A DNA stretch of 64,000 nt from Neobacillus driksii (GTDB lineage: Bacteria; Bacillota; Bacilli; Bacillales; Cytobacillaceae): positions 310,001-374,000 of the forward strand of contig NZ_JACCBX010000004.1 of assembly GCF_013409995.1 (NCBI RefSeq), read 5' to 3'. Each line of letters begins with the position of its first letter. The stretch's first letter is position 1. Below the pieces are notes generated by a model. That model did not search any database, was not told the origin of the DNA, and was given only the letters and a program-made list of their open reading frames with translations. The translations under genes and the position numbers were made by a program. This document shows, one piece after another, positions 16,656 through 24,802 of the stretch.

Positions 16656-17519
16656 TTAATCTTTCTTTAGATATGTCCAGCTGCCTTCTTGATAAACCCT
16701 GCCTTCTTTCATAAGTTTTCCAAGTGCCCGCTTAAAAGCACCCTTACTTAACTGGAAGCGTTCTTGTATATCCTCTGGCATGCTTTTGTCATTAAAAGGC
16801 ATTGCTCCGTTTCTACTCATTAAATACTCAAAAATTCGTTCAGCTTCAACATCCTGTGATTCCTGTTTTCTCGCTAGCAAAGAAACATTTACTGTCCCAT
16901 CTTCCTTGACGTCAATAATTCGCCCTTCTACCTTTTGTCCCAAACGAGGCTCTATTTGTCTTTGGCTCTCGTGTATGAATCCTTTAAAGCCCTCAATCGT
17001 ATAGATCCAGCTGCCTACCTTCGCTGTTCGATAGATATGTCCCTGGATATTCTTATTAAAATCCTTCCTAGTGGCTTTGGTTGAAATCGATTCCATGACC
17101 GGGTCAGTCGCAAGCTTTGCATATAAAAGGTAATTGTTATTTACCCTTAAGGTAACATAAACCATATCACCTTCCTTTGGCCAAACGGACTTATGTACAG
17201 GAAGATCATCAATCCCTAATAATAAATCCTTCTTAATCCCAATATCTAAAAATACCCCAACATTTGGGTTGGAATCTACTACTTTAAGCCACGCATATTT
17301 GCCAATTGCCACCTCAGGTATGGTTGTAGAAGCAGATGTTCTGCCTTCGGAATCAACATAAAGAAACACCTCGACGGATTCATCTTCTTCATATTCTCGG
17401 TCCGCCTCATTTATATGCAACAAAACATCTTCATTTCCATCAGTTAAAAAATACCCAAATTCTGCTTTTCGAGCTACCGTTAAAGTAACGGTTTGACCTA
17501 TTAGTTCTTGTAGAGACAT
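16656..17519 (-). CDS. cvfB: CvfB, S1-domain RNA-binding regulator
   Basis: A 287-residue protein of the CvfB/YitL family, which binds RNA and affects virulence-type gene expression in staphylococci. It holds three S1-like beta barrels in tandem (about residues 1-60, 68-135 and 150-215; the third reads VGSWIYTIEGFKGFIHESQ and DVKEDGTVNVSLL), followed by a winged-helix domain FQLSKGAFKRALGKLMKEGRV with WTYL at the end. AAAGGTGAG lies before ATG. It is divergent from the YajQ family gene. A single-gene unit is likely. Confidence 0.9.
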   Translation of the reverse strand: MSLQELIGQTVTLTVARKAEFGYFLTDGNEDVLLHINEADREYEEDESVEVFLYVDSEGRTSASTTIPEVAIGKYAWLKVVDSNPNVGVFLDIGIKKDLLLGIDDLPVHKSVWPKEGDMVYVTLRVNNNYLLYAKLATDPVMESISTKATRKDFNKNIQGHIYRTAKVGSWIYTIEGFKGFIHESQRQIEPRLGQKVEGRIIDVKEDGTVNVSLLARKQESQDVEAERIFEYLMSRNGAMPFNDKSMPEDIQERFQLSKGAFKRALGKLMKEGRVYQEGSWTYLKKD

Positions 17520-17663
17520 GTTAACTCACCTTTTCTTTCCTATCGTTTACATAGGGTTGTTTGAACTGCTATATTTTACTATAATGTACCCATAAAGGGA
17601 AACTTTAGCAGTAGGTTGAATACTAAATACCTTTATTAAAACTATACTGGAGGTATTATTAAT

Positions 17664-18155
17664 ATGGCCAAAGATGAATCTTTTGATATTGTATCCAAAG
17701 TAGAATTTACTGAAGTCACAAATGCGATTACGGCAACGATGAAGGAAATTAAAACCCGTTATGATTTTAAGGGCAGCAAAAGTGAGGTTACTCTGGATAA
17801 AGAAGAGCTTGTTCTAGTTTCTGATGATGAATTTAAGATGGACCAATTAAAAGATGTCTTGCTTGGCAGATTAATCAAAAGAGGTGTTCCTGTTAAGAAT
17901 CTCGATTACGGAAAAATGGAAAAGGCCTCTGGCGGGACTGTTCGCCAACGAGCAAAGCTTGTTCAAGGCATTGATAAAGAAAATGCTAAGAAAATTAACA
18001 CGATTATTAAAAATAGCGGTCTAAAGGTAAAAAGCCAGATTCAAGACGATCAGGTCAGGGTTAGCGGTAAAAACCGTGATGATTTACAAAAGATTATTTC
18101 ACTGGTTCGCGAAGCCGATCTTAGTGTCGATGTTCAATTTATTAACTATCGTTAA
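17664..18155 (+). CDS. yitK: YajQ family nucleotide-binding protein (YitK)
   Basis: A 163-residue YajQ protein: two ferredoxin-like folds in tandem, with [20 protein letters not shown] at the start, [24 protein letters not shown] and a C-terminal [10 protein letters not shown]. Some family members bind cyclic-di-GMP (known in Xanthomonas); whether this one does is not shown. GGAGG lies nine bases before ATG. It ends at its own terminator. The window also holds a cyclic-di-GMP riboswitch, but no link between the two is visible. Confidence 0.92.
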   Translation: MAKDESFDIVSKVEFTEVTNAITATMKEIKTRYDFKGSKSEVTLDKEELVLVSDDEFKMDQLKDVLLGRLIKRGVPVKNLDYGKMEKASGGTVRQRAKLVQGIDKENAKKINTIIKNSGLKVKSQIQDDQVRVSGKNRDDLQKIISLVREADLSVDVQFINYR

Positions 18156-18166
18156 TCATGTATTTT

Positions 18167-18200
18167 AAGGTGAAAGGAAAAATTTCCTTTCACCTTTTTT
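18167..18200 (+). terminator. Terminator of the YajQ family gene
   Basis: AAGGTGAAAGGAAA and TTTCCTTTCACCTT form a long hairpin with a tiny loop, followed by TTTTATTTT. Confidence 0.92.
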
Positions 18201-18265
18201 ATTTTCTAATATTTTCGTTCATTTTCCTCAAACTAACATGGTAAATAAACTTGGAGGTAAAATGA

Positions 18266-19135
18266 ATGTCCAATAACCAACAACAAAAAAAGACTTTTCC
18301 ACCACAGCATCAAAATCGCCAGCCAGGTATTGAGAGTGAAATGAATCCACGTCCGGTTTCAATTGAGCAAAACTATAAAAGTGCTGGTAAATTAACAGGA
18401 AAATCAGCAATTATTACTGGCGGGGATAGCGGCATTGGTAAATCTGTTGCCATTTATTTTGCCAAAGAGGGTGCTGATGTCGCGATTGTCTATTTGGATG
18501 AGCATCAGGATGCAGAAGAAACAAAAGGACTCGTTGAAGCAGAAGGACGCAGATGTCTGCTTTTTTCCGGTGACGCAGGCAATGAGGAATTTTGCCAGGA
18601 AACCGTTAGGAAAGTGATGGACCAATTTGGAAAAATTGATATTTTGGTCAACAATGCCGCAGAGCAACACCCGCAGAAAAGTCTGTTAGATATTACCTCC
18701 GCGCAGCTTGAAAAAACGTTTCGGACGAATATCTTCTCCTATTTTTATATGTCTAAAGCGGTTCTGCCACACCTAAAACAAGGTGGTACTATTATCAATA
18801 CAGCATCTGTCACTGCGTATGCCGGCAATGAGCAATTATTAGATTACTCTGCAACAAAAGGTGCCATCGTGACCTTTACACGTTCTCTGGCAAAATCGCT
18901 TGCCCCACAAGGGATAAGGGTAAATGGCGTCGCACCAGGTCCCATTTGGACACCGCTGATTCCCTCAACGTTTAATGAAGATCAAGTCGCAAACTTTGGT
19001 TCAAATACACCACTGGGTAGAGCGGGTCAGCCATTTGAACTTGGACCAAGCTACGTATACCTCGCTTCTAATGATTCATCTTATGTAAGCGGACAAATCC
19101 TCCATGTCAACGGTGGAGAAATCGTTAATGGATAG
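18266..19135 (+). CDS. Short-chain dehydrogenase/reductase (YhxC/YhdF-like)
   Basis: A 289-residue classical SDR. It has a polar, Gln/Pro-rich N-terminal extension of about 45 residues (SNNQQQKKTFPPQHQNRQPG) that is common in stress-related Bacillus SDRs. The NAD(P) motif is TGGDSGIGKSVA, then NNAAEQ, catalytic Ser in NTASVTAYAG and Tyr-x3-Lys in DYSATKGA. The C-terminus VSGQILHVNGGEIVNG is typical. GGAGG lies close before ATG. It stands as a single gene with a terminator. The substrate is not predictable; a general-stress role is possible but no sigma-B promoter is visible. Confidence 0.9.
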   Translation: MSNNQQQKKTFPPQHQNRQPGIESEMNPRPVSIEQNYKSAGKLTGKSAIITGGDSGIGKSVAIYFAKEGADVAIVYLDEHQDAEETKGLVEAEGRRCLLFSGDAGNEEFCQETVRKVMDQFGKIDILVNNAAEQHPQKSLLDITSAQLEKTFRTNIFSYFYMSKAVLPHLKQGGTIINTASVTAYAGNEQLLDYSATKGAIVTFTRSLAKSLAPQGIRVNGVAPGPIWTPLIPSTFNEDQVANFGSNTPLGRAGQPFELGPSYVYLASNDSSYVSGQILHVNGGEIVNG

Positions 19136-19147
19136 AGCATAAAGGAA

Positions 19148-19182
19148 AGTGCGATACTCGAATGGAGTATCGCACTGACTTT
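19148..19182. terminator. Terminator between the SDR gene and the GH13 gene
   Basis: AGTGCGATACTC-GAATG-GAGTATCGCACT is followed by GACTTTTT, between convergent genes. Confidence 0.9.
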
Positions 19183-20691
19183 TTACCTTCTTCTCTTCCT
19201 AATTTTTAAGATAAAAATCATGAACAAGATGTACACAGCGACTAAGGAGCCGACTAACGGCAGATTGATACCGCTTTTTTCCGTTAACACATATATTTCT
19301 GACTCATCACGGTCAATGATAAGATCATATTGATTTTCATTGCTCCTTACCAAATCTCCATTTAGCAATCCTCGTAATTCTTTATCACCTTCAATTTGCT
19401 CATTGTTTAAGGTAATGTTTTGAGATTCACTCGTATTATTTATGGCGATAATGGCTGTTTCATCTTGGTAGACACGTTTGTAAACCGCCATACCATTTTT
19501 TTCGTAAAGCATTTCCATACTTCCACGGGTTAACGAAGGAAGTTGATTCCTCAACTCACCAAGTTTAGTTATATAGTCAATGAGTTCCTTTTCAGTCCGA
19601 AAATTCATTGGCTGGCGATTATCTGGTATTTCTCCCCCATTTAATGCAATTTCACTTCCATAAAAAACAACTGGAATACCCGGAGTTGAGTAAATAAACG
19701 TTAATGCCGTTTTCCAGCGTGCCCCTGGAAAATGTTTATTTGTAACAATATCTTGTGTAAACCTAGAGGTATTTTCGTTGTCAAAAAATTGCGGCTGCAA
19801 TTCCGGGTTTTGAACCTTACCTTCCTTTACAAGACCAAAGGTTTGATTAGTAGCAGCGAAAGCACTTCTTAAATCTTCACTGTGTTGATAATCAGTAAGG
19901 CTGTCAATTCCAGCAGCTTCATATTTTTTAAGGTCTAATGCACTGTTGGGAGAGGTAATCCCTAACAGAAAAAAGTTTTTCTTTTCACCTTTAACTTCTT
20001 TTGAAAAATCACTCCAAAAGGACAATGGTACATGATTTACTTCTGGAAGGCTATAACCGTCGATATCAGTTTTGTTAATCCACCACTTAGCTGCATCTAA
20101 CAAGTAAGCCTTTACCTCAGGGTTGTCCTGATTAAGGTCAGGCAAGCCGTTCACCCAGCCATTTTCGATTTCATTCTGTTCTTCCAAGTTGCTAATTTCC
20201 TGCTTCTCGTGGAACCAATCTTGCTTGGATGAATCGATCACCCATGGGTGTTCTGGTGAGACATTATTGGTTACAAAATCAATAACTACCTTCATATCTC
20301 GTTTATGTGCTTCTTGTACCAGTTTATTAAACGTTTTCATGGAGCCAAAATGTTCATCAGGTTTATAAAAGTCGTTCACCCAATAGCCATGGTATCCACC
20401 GGCAGTATTATCAAATATCGATGTTAGTCGGATGGCTGTAAAGCCCATTTCTTTCAGATAATCCAACTTATCGATAACTCCCTGAAAATCCCCGCCATTA
20501 TAGGCTACCGGATCTAGTGTATTAACTTCCTTATCATTGTTTGTATTCGCATTAAAGAAACGATCAACCATGATAGAATAAATGGTTTCATCCTGCCAGC
20601 TCCGGTCGTCTTTCTCCGTTTCTGCATGTGCCGGCAATGATGTTATAACGAAAAAAAAGATTAAAATAAGTGTAATTAAGGTTTTTTTCAT
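19183..20691 (-). CDS. Surface-anchored GH13 alpha-amylase-like pseudoenzyme
   Basis: A 502-residue protein with a signal peptide (cut expected after PAHA, residues 20-23), a GH13 barrel and a C-terminal membrane anchor ending in KIRKRRR. The barrel is easy to follow (WQDETIYSIMVDRFFN, GGDFQGVIDKLDYLKEMGFT, GLPDLNQDNPEV, TPGIPVVFYGSEIAL). Every catalytic position is changed: region I has DFVTNN with Asn143 for His; region II GYSLPEVNH has Ser214 for Arg and Pro216 for the nucleophile Asp; region III FLLGIT has Ile245 for the acid Glu; region IV FDNEN has Glu306-Asn307 for His-Asp. The frame is intact and well kept, so it is more likely a sugar-binding or sensing protein than a decayed gene. 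AAGGGG lies seven bases before the ATG at 20691. Confidence 0.88.
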   Translation of the reverse strand: MKKTLITLILIFFFVITSLPAHAETEKDDRSWQDETIYSIMVDRFFNANTNNDKEVNTLDPVAYNGGDFQGVIDKLDYLKEMGFTAIRLTSIFDNTAGGYHGYWVNDFYKPDEHFGSMKTFNKLVQEAHKRDMKVVIDFVTNNVSPEHPWVIDSSKQDWFHEKQEISNLEEQNEIENGWVNGLPDLNQDNPEVKAYLLDAAKWWINKTDIDGYSLPEVNHVPLSFWSDFSKEVKGEKKNFFLLGITSPNSALDLKKYEAAGIDSLTDYQHSEDLRSAFAATNQTFGLVKEGKVQNPELQPQFFDNENTSRFTQDIVTNKHFPGARWKTALTFIYSTPGIPVVFYGSEIALNGGEIPDNRQPMNFRTEKELIDYITKLGELRNQLPSLTRGSMEMLYEKNGMAVYKRVYQDETAIIAINNTSESQNITLNNEQIEGDKELRGLLNGDLVRSNENQYDLIIDRDESEIYVLTEKSGINLPLVGSLVAVYILFMIFILKIRKRRR

Positions 20692-20753
20692 CTTCAATCC
20701 CCTTCCATACACTCATTTTAATCTAATAAAGGTGTGAATCCAACTATTAACGC

Positions 20754-22604
20754 CTATCGATTTACTATATTAATATTGTAATCTCTAAACCAAATATGAA
20801 GTTGAATAAAGTAAGCTAATAGCTGCGGACCTGACATCAACTGACCAAACCATGGCTCTTTGAACGAATTACCACCAGATTCAACCAGTTGATTGAGTAA
20901 ATCATGATTGAATAGTTCGTAAAGTACCGAGGACTTATCAGCTAATATCTCCCTCAATTGCTGCTGAACCGCTAAAGTATATTCTGGATTATGGGTTTTT
21001 GGATAAGGACTTTTCTTTCGATAAAGTACTTCCTCTGGAAGAATTCCTTCAAACGCTTTTCTTAAAATCCCCTTTTCTCTGCCATGAACCATTTTTATAT
21101 CCCATGGGATATTCCAGACGTATTCTACAAGACGGTGGTCTGCAAATGGGACTCTGACCTCAAGACTTGCTCCCATGCTCATTCGATCTTTTCGGTCAAG
21201 GAGCGTTGTCATAAAATGTGTCATATTAATATAGAAAAGCTCTCTCCGTTTTGCTTCCTCTGGGCTCTCTCCATCCAATCTAGGCGTTTCCTGGATGGCT
21301 TGATTGTATTTTTCTATCACATAATCCTTTAAATTCAATTTTTGCTGCCAATCGGCTCTTAACAAATTATTTCTGTCATTTACGGAACGCATCCAAGGGA
21401 AACTAGGTCTCTCTAAATCTTCCTTACGATGAAACCATGGATAGCCTCCAAAAATCTCATCCGCACATTCTCCAGAAAGACTAACAACAAAATCCTGTTT
21501 TATTTCCTTACAAAACCAAAGTAAAGAAGAATCAATGTCAGCCATACCAGGACAATCGCGAACATGAACCGCTTCTGTTAAGTCTTTCACTAATTGCTGC
21601 TGAGAAATGGTTTTAAAATGGTGCTTTGTATTAAACTCATTCGTTACAATGTTAATCCACTTTTCATCCGCATTTGGCTGGAATTCATTTGCTTTGAAAA
21701 ATTGATCGTTTCCTTCATAGTCAATCGAATACGTATGAAGCCGGCCTTTTCCTTGGTCTTTAAATCCTTGTGCAGCAATAGCCGTAATAATACTTGAATC
21801 AAGCCCGCCTGATAAAAAGGTGGAAAGCGGCACATCTGATACAAGCTGTCTTGTCACAGCATCTGTTACCAAATAGCGTACTTTTTCAGCCGTTTCTTCG
21901 ACATTATCTTTATGCACATCGCTCTTAACATTCCAGTAGCGCCAAATCTTTAAGCCGTTTTTTGAAAAAGTCATCGCGTGTGCCGGCCGCAGCTCCTTAA
22001 TGCCTTTAAAAATCCCCGATCCAGGGGTCCTCGAAGGTCCTAAACCGAAAATTTCGGCAAGCCCTTCGTATTCCAGTTCTGTTTTCATTCCTGGGTTCGC
22101 AAGGATAGCCTTGATTTCCGAAGCAAATACTATCCCGTTGTTTAATTCCGAATAAAACAATGGTTTAACTCCCAATCGGTCACGACCAATAAACAATTGT
22201 TCTCTCTCTTGATCCCAAATTGCAAAGGCATAGATACCGTTTAAATAATTTACGCACTCTTCCGCCCATTCTATATAGGCAGTTAACAGAACTTCTGTAT
22301 CAGAATGACCTTTGAAAGAATATCCTTTAGTAAGGAGAATTTTGCGGATATCTTCAGTATTATATAGTTCACCGTTATAACAAATGGTGTACTCTTTACC
22401 TTCCTTTTGTTTTGTCATTGGCTGTCTTCCGCCTTCAGGATCAACCACGATAAGGCGCTTATGACCAAACCCGGCATGTGTTTGAACCCAGAGATTCGTT
22501 TCATCTGGTCCTCTTTTGGCAAGAGTTTTTGTCATTTTTTCAATCGTATCTTTTTGATTTCTTAGGTCTCTAGTAAAATCTACCCATCCTGAAACTCCGC
22601 ACAT
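20754..22604 (-). CDS. asnO: AsnO, glutamine-dependent asparagine synthetase
   Basis: A 616-residue enzyme that makes asparagine from aspartate, glutamine and ATP. The catalytic N-terminal cysteine follows the initiator (MCGVSGWVDF), which fixes the start at 22604 with GGAGGAG seven bases upstream; a frame reaching 22643 would bury that cysteine. The glutaminase domain covers residues 1-190 (KRGPDE, CYNGELYN, GHSDTEVLL), and the synthetase domain has the PP-loop LSGGLDSSIITA and SLSGECADEIFGGY. It lies upstream of the GH13-like gene and next to yisN, as asnO does in B. subtilis, where it serves sporulation. Gap to the next gene is 62 bases, so co-transcription with the GH13 gene is possible. 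Confidence 0.95.
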   Translation of the reverse strand: MCGVSGWVDFTRDLRNQKDTIEKMTKTLAKRGPDETNLWVQTHAGFGHKRLIVVDPEGGRQPMTKQKEGKEYTICYNGELYNTEDIRKILLTKGYSFKGHSDTEVLLTAYIEWAEECVNYLNGIYAFAIWDQEREQLFIGRDRLGVKPLFYSELNNGIVFASEIKAILANPGMKTELEYEGLAEIFGLGPSRTPGSGIFKGIKELRPAHAMTFSKNGLKIWRYWNVKSDVHKDNVEETAEKVRYLVTDAVTRQLVSDVPLSTFLSGGLDSSIITAIAAQGFKDQGKGRLHTYSIDYEGNDQFFKANEFQPNADEKWINIVTNEFNTKHHFKTISQQQLVKDLTEAVHVRDCPGMADIDSSLLWFCKEIKQDFVVSLSGECADEIFGGYPWFHRKEDLERPSFPWMRSVNDRNNLLRADWQQKLNLKDYVIEKYNQAIQETPRLDGESPEEAKRRELFYINMTHFMTTLLDRKDRMSMGASLEVRVPFADHRLVEYVWNIPWDIKMVHGREKGILRKAFEGILPEEVLYRKKSPYPKTHNPEYTLAVQQQLREILADKSSVLYELFNHDLLNQLVESGGNSFKEPWFGQLMSGPQLLAYFIQLHIWFRDYNINIVNR

Positions 22605-22768
22605 AAAACTCTCCTCCCTCCAGTAACTGAGACTGGATATCATTACATGCTTTTATTCTATTCAGCCCAATTTATTTGGTAAATTGTCCAAATTAAAGAT
22701 AAACAAGTTATAAAATCTCACAAAGATGTCTACAAAGAAAAAGAAAGCATTAGGCACGGAGGTTAAAC

Positions 22769-23332
22769 ATGAATCGACAACAAAGAATTAAACTATTAGA
22801 TTTTCAACTGAGGGCCTATAATGAAGGAGCAGTTGAACAAATCAGTGATCAATGGATCTTTTTTGATGAAGAAACCGAAGAAGCAGCGATGCTGGATGAC
22901 TATCTTCAGCAAGAGATTGAAATATTTCGTGCGAATCGTTGGAGGAAAGGGATCTTAATTGAATCTGGAAAGATCCGTAGCGGAAATGAATTTATTATGC
23001 TTCGTGACCATGACAAGGTTAGAATCCGAAAGCATTTAATTTACTCATTGGAAAGACTTTTAGAGGGAATGAATGATGACGCCTTTTTTCAATTTGTCAC
23101 GACATTAAATTCTTTAGATTTTTCTATATACGATTGTATCTATTGTTATAATCATTTATCTTTCTTATCCGATGATAAACAAAGAGATGGGGTAAACTTT
23201 ATTGTCTTCGATAACCAGGAGCAAATTTGTAATGTTCAGCACCATTTTTGTTATTTCGAAAAGGTAAATGACCGCTTTGAATTTACCTTAAATACGGGAA
23301 AACGATTGGTTATTGAAAAGATGATATCTTAA
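22769..23332 (+). CDS. yisN: YisN family protein (DUF2777)
   Basis: A 187-residue soluble protein starting MNRQQRIKLLDFQLRAYNEG, with the conserved QWIFFDEETEEA stretch and two cysteines in YDCIYCYNHLSFL. It matches the YisN/DUF2777 family by sequence and by its place beside asnO. GGAGG lies six bases before ATG. No catalytic motif is recognised and function is unknown. Its 3' end runs into a composite repeat at 23337-23548. Confidence 0.82.
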   Translation: MNRQQRIKLLDFQLRAYNEGAVEQISDQWIFFDEETEEAAMLDDYLQQEIEIFRANRWRKGILIESGKIRSGNEFIMLRDHDKVRIRKHLIYSLERLLEGMNDDAFFQFVTTLNSLDFSIYDCIYCYNHLSFLSDDKQRDGVNFIVFDNQEQICNVQHHFCYFEKVNDRFEFTLNTGKRLVIEKMIS

Positions 23333-23336
23333 GTTT

Positions 23337-23548
23337 AAAAGGTGTGTTTTTCTAAAGGCTATGTAAAAAGTTTTTTGTTGATTTGCGCTCCAGGCGGTTC
23401 GCGCACCTTAGGGCGGTCCGGGGAGCCTCCTCGGCGCTTAAGCGCCTGTGGGGTCTCCCCTGCCCCGTCCTCCCGCAGGAGTCTCGCGCCTTCCGCTCCA
23501 ATCATCAATGTCTTATAACATAGCCTTATTAAGAAAAAACACACCTTT
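23337..23548. repeat. GC-rich palindromic repeat nested in a terminator stem, copy 1
   Basis: Outer arms AAAAGGTGTGTTTTTCT and AGAAAAAACACACCTTTTT, continued by AAGGCTATGT and ACATAGCCTT, form a long stem. Within it lies a GC-rich core (about 23377-23509) bounded by TTGAT...ATCAA and containing GGGGAGCCTCCTCGGCGCTTA and CCCGCAGGAGTCT. The same core recurs at 59934-60064. Similar high-GC dispersed repeats are common in Bacillus-type genomes (from memory). It lies between convergent yisN and moeB. Confidence 0.85.
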
Positions 23549-23553
23549 TTCTT

Positions 23554-24582
23554 TTAGTTTCCTATATATTTTGAGTAAAGGGATTTTGCTTTTACGATGT
23601 CATTTGTACCATGGACCAGTACCCGACCATCCTTGAATACGACGATGGAGGTTTCATCATCGGGAGAAAAACGAAGTAAAAATTGGTTTCCGGTAACTTG
23701 TCCATTTTGTTTTAGTTGCTCACCAAGCTTATGTAAGTCACGTTCTCGCTTTTCTCTAAAGTATATTTGCACGGTCTCTCTTCCACATAGAGAACTGTAG
23801 GTTTCCTGAACGGAAGACAAAGGATCGAGAAAGTCAAACTGACGGTTCACACATGTAGGACAATGTGGGTTTTTCCCCTCACTTGTATCCATTGAAAAAA
23901 AGGTAGTATCCCAAATGTCTATTTGCTCAAGGTTGGTATTCGTCGTTGCCCCTACCAGTAATTTAATTGCTTCCATTGCTTGAAAGGACCCAATAATATC
24001 TGTAATTGGCGACAGAACACCAATCGTGTCACAAGTTTCACCCCTGCCAGCTGGTACTTGTGGAAATAGACAGCGATAGCACGGGGTTATTCCAGGTTTA
24101 ATGACCGCAAACATTCCTCTAGAGCTGACTGCCGCTCCATGAACCCAGGGAATTCGATACTTAACGGCTACATCATTGATTAAGTAGCGAGTCATAAAAT
24201 TATCAGTACCATCAATGATAACATCAACCCCTGCTAATAATTCCTCCGCATTATCAAGATTTAAATCTGAAATAACAGCATCAATTGTCACCATAGAGTT
24301 GATTGAGTTCAGTCTCTTTTGTGCAGCAACTGCCTTTGGAAGATTATGACTTACATCTTCCTCATTAAAAAGTGATTGTCGCTGCAAATTGGAAAGGTCA
24401 ACTACATCTCTATCAATTAACCTTATGTATCCCACACCAGATCGGACCAAATGATTGGCACATACCGTCCCCAATGCTCCCACACCAACAATAGCTACTT
24501 TCCCTTGCAGCAATTTATACTGTCCCTCTTCCCCTATTCCTGAAAAAAGAATCTGCCTTGAGTATCTCCCTAAATCAATCAT
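23554..24582 (-). CDS. moeB: MoeB/ThiF-type adenylyltransferase
   Basis: A 342-residue E1-like enzyme that adenylates the Gly-Gly end of a MoaD or ThiS carrier. The nucleotide site is VAIVGVGALGTVCANHLVRSG, the Asp/Arg motif is DRDVVDLSNLQRQSLF, then DGTDNFMTRYLINDV. Structural zinc is held by CYRCLFP and CPTC, and the possible catalytic cysteine is in GRGETCDTIGVLSP. An 85-residue C-terminal extension follows the second zinc pair, as in B. subtilis MoeB (from memory). AGAGGA lies before ATG. It is divergent from the oxidoreductase gene at 24803, and a MoaD-like carrier lies at 27 kb, so these act in one cofactor pathway. Confidence 0.9.
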   Translation of the reverse strand: MIDLGRYSRQILFSGIGEEGQYKLLQGKVAIVGVGALGTVCANHLVRSGVGYIRLIDRDVVDLSNLQRQSLFNEEDVSHNLPKAVAAQKRLNSINSMVTIDAVISDLNLDNAEELLAGVDVIIDGTDNFMTRYLINDVAVKYRIPWVHGAAVSSRGMFAVIKPGITPCYRCLFPQVPAGRGETCDTIGVLSPITDIIGSFQAMEAIKLLVGATTNTNLEQIDIWDTTFFSMDTSEGKNPHCPTCVNRQFDFLDPLSSVQETYSSLCGRETVQIYFREKRERDLHKLGEQLKQNGQVTGNQFLLRFSPDDETSIVVFKDGRVLVHGTNDIVKAKSLYSKYIGN

Positions 24583-24802
24583 GTATAATCCTCTTTCCTA
24601 GATTAGTAGTACATATTAACGAGTCCCGTAATCTACGTTAATTTTAATTGAATTTTGAAAAAGTTTAAATATTAAATATACAAAATTAATTGTATAATAG
24701 AATTGGGTTTATTTATTAATTTTGAGAGGAATATCCTATTTTTATTTTTTAATATAAATGGGAGATTAGCTTCAATTTATTAATGAAAGAGAGGGAAAGC
24801 AA

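Noticed and set aside
23359..23544. A minus-strand frame of 61 codons inside the first GC-rich repeat
   Set aside because: The product is rich in Gly, Arg and Pro, comes from the palindromic repeat, and recurs in the second repeat copy at 59907-60092; no start signal.
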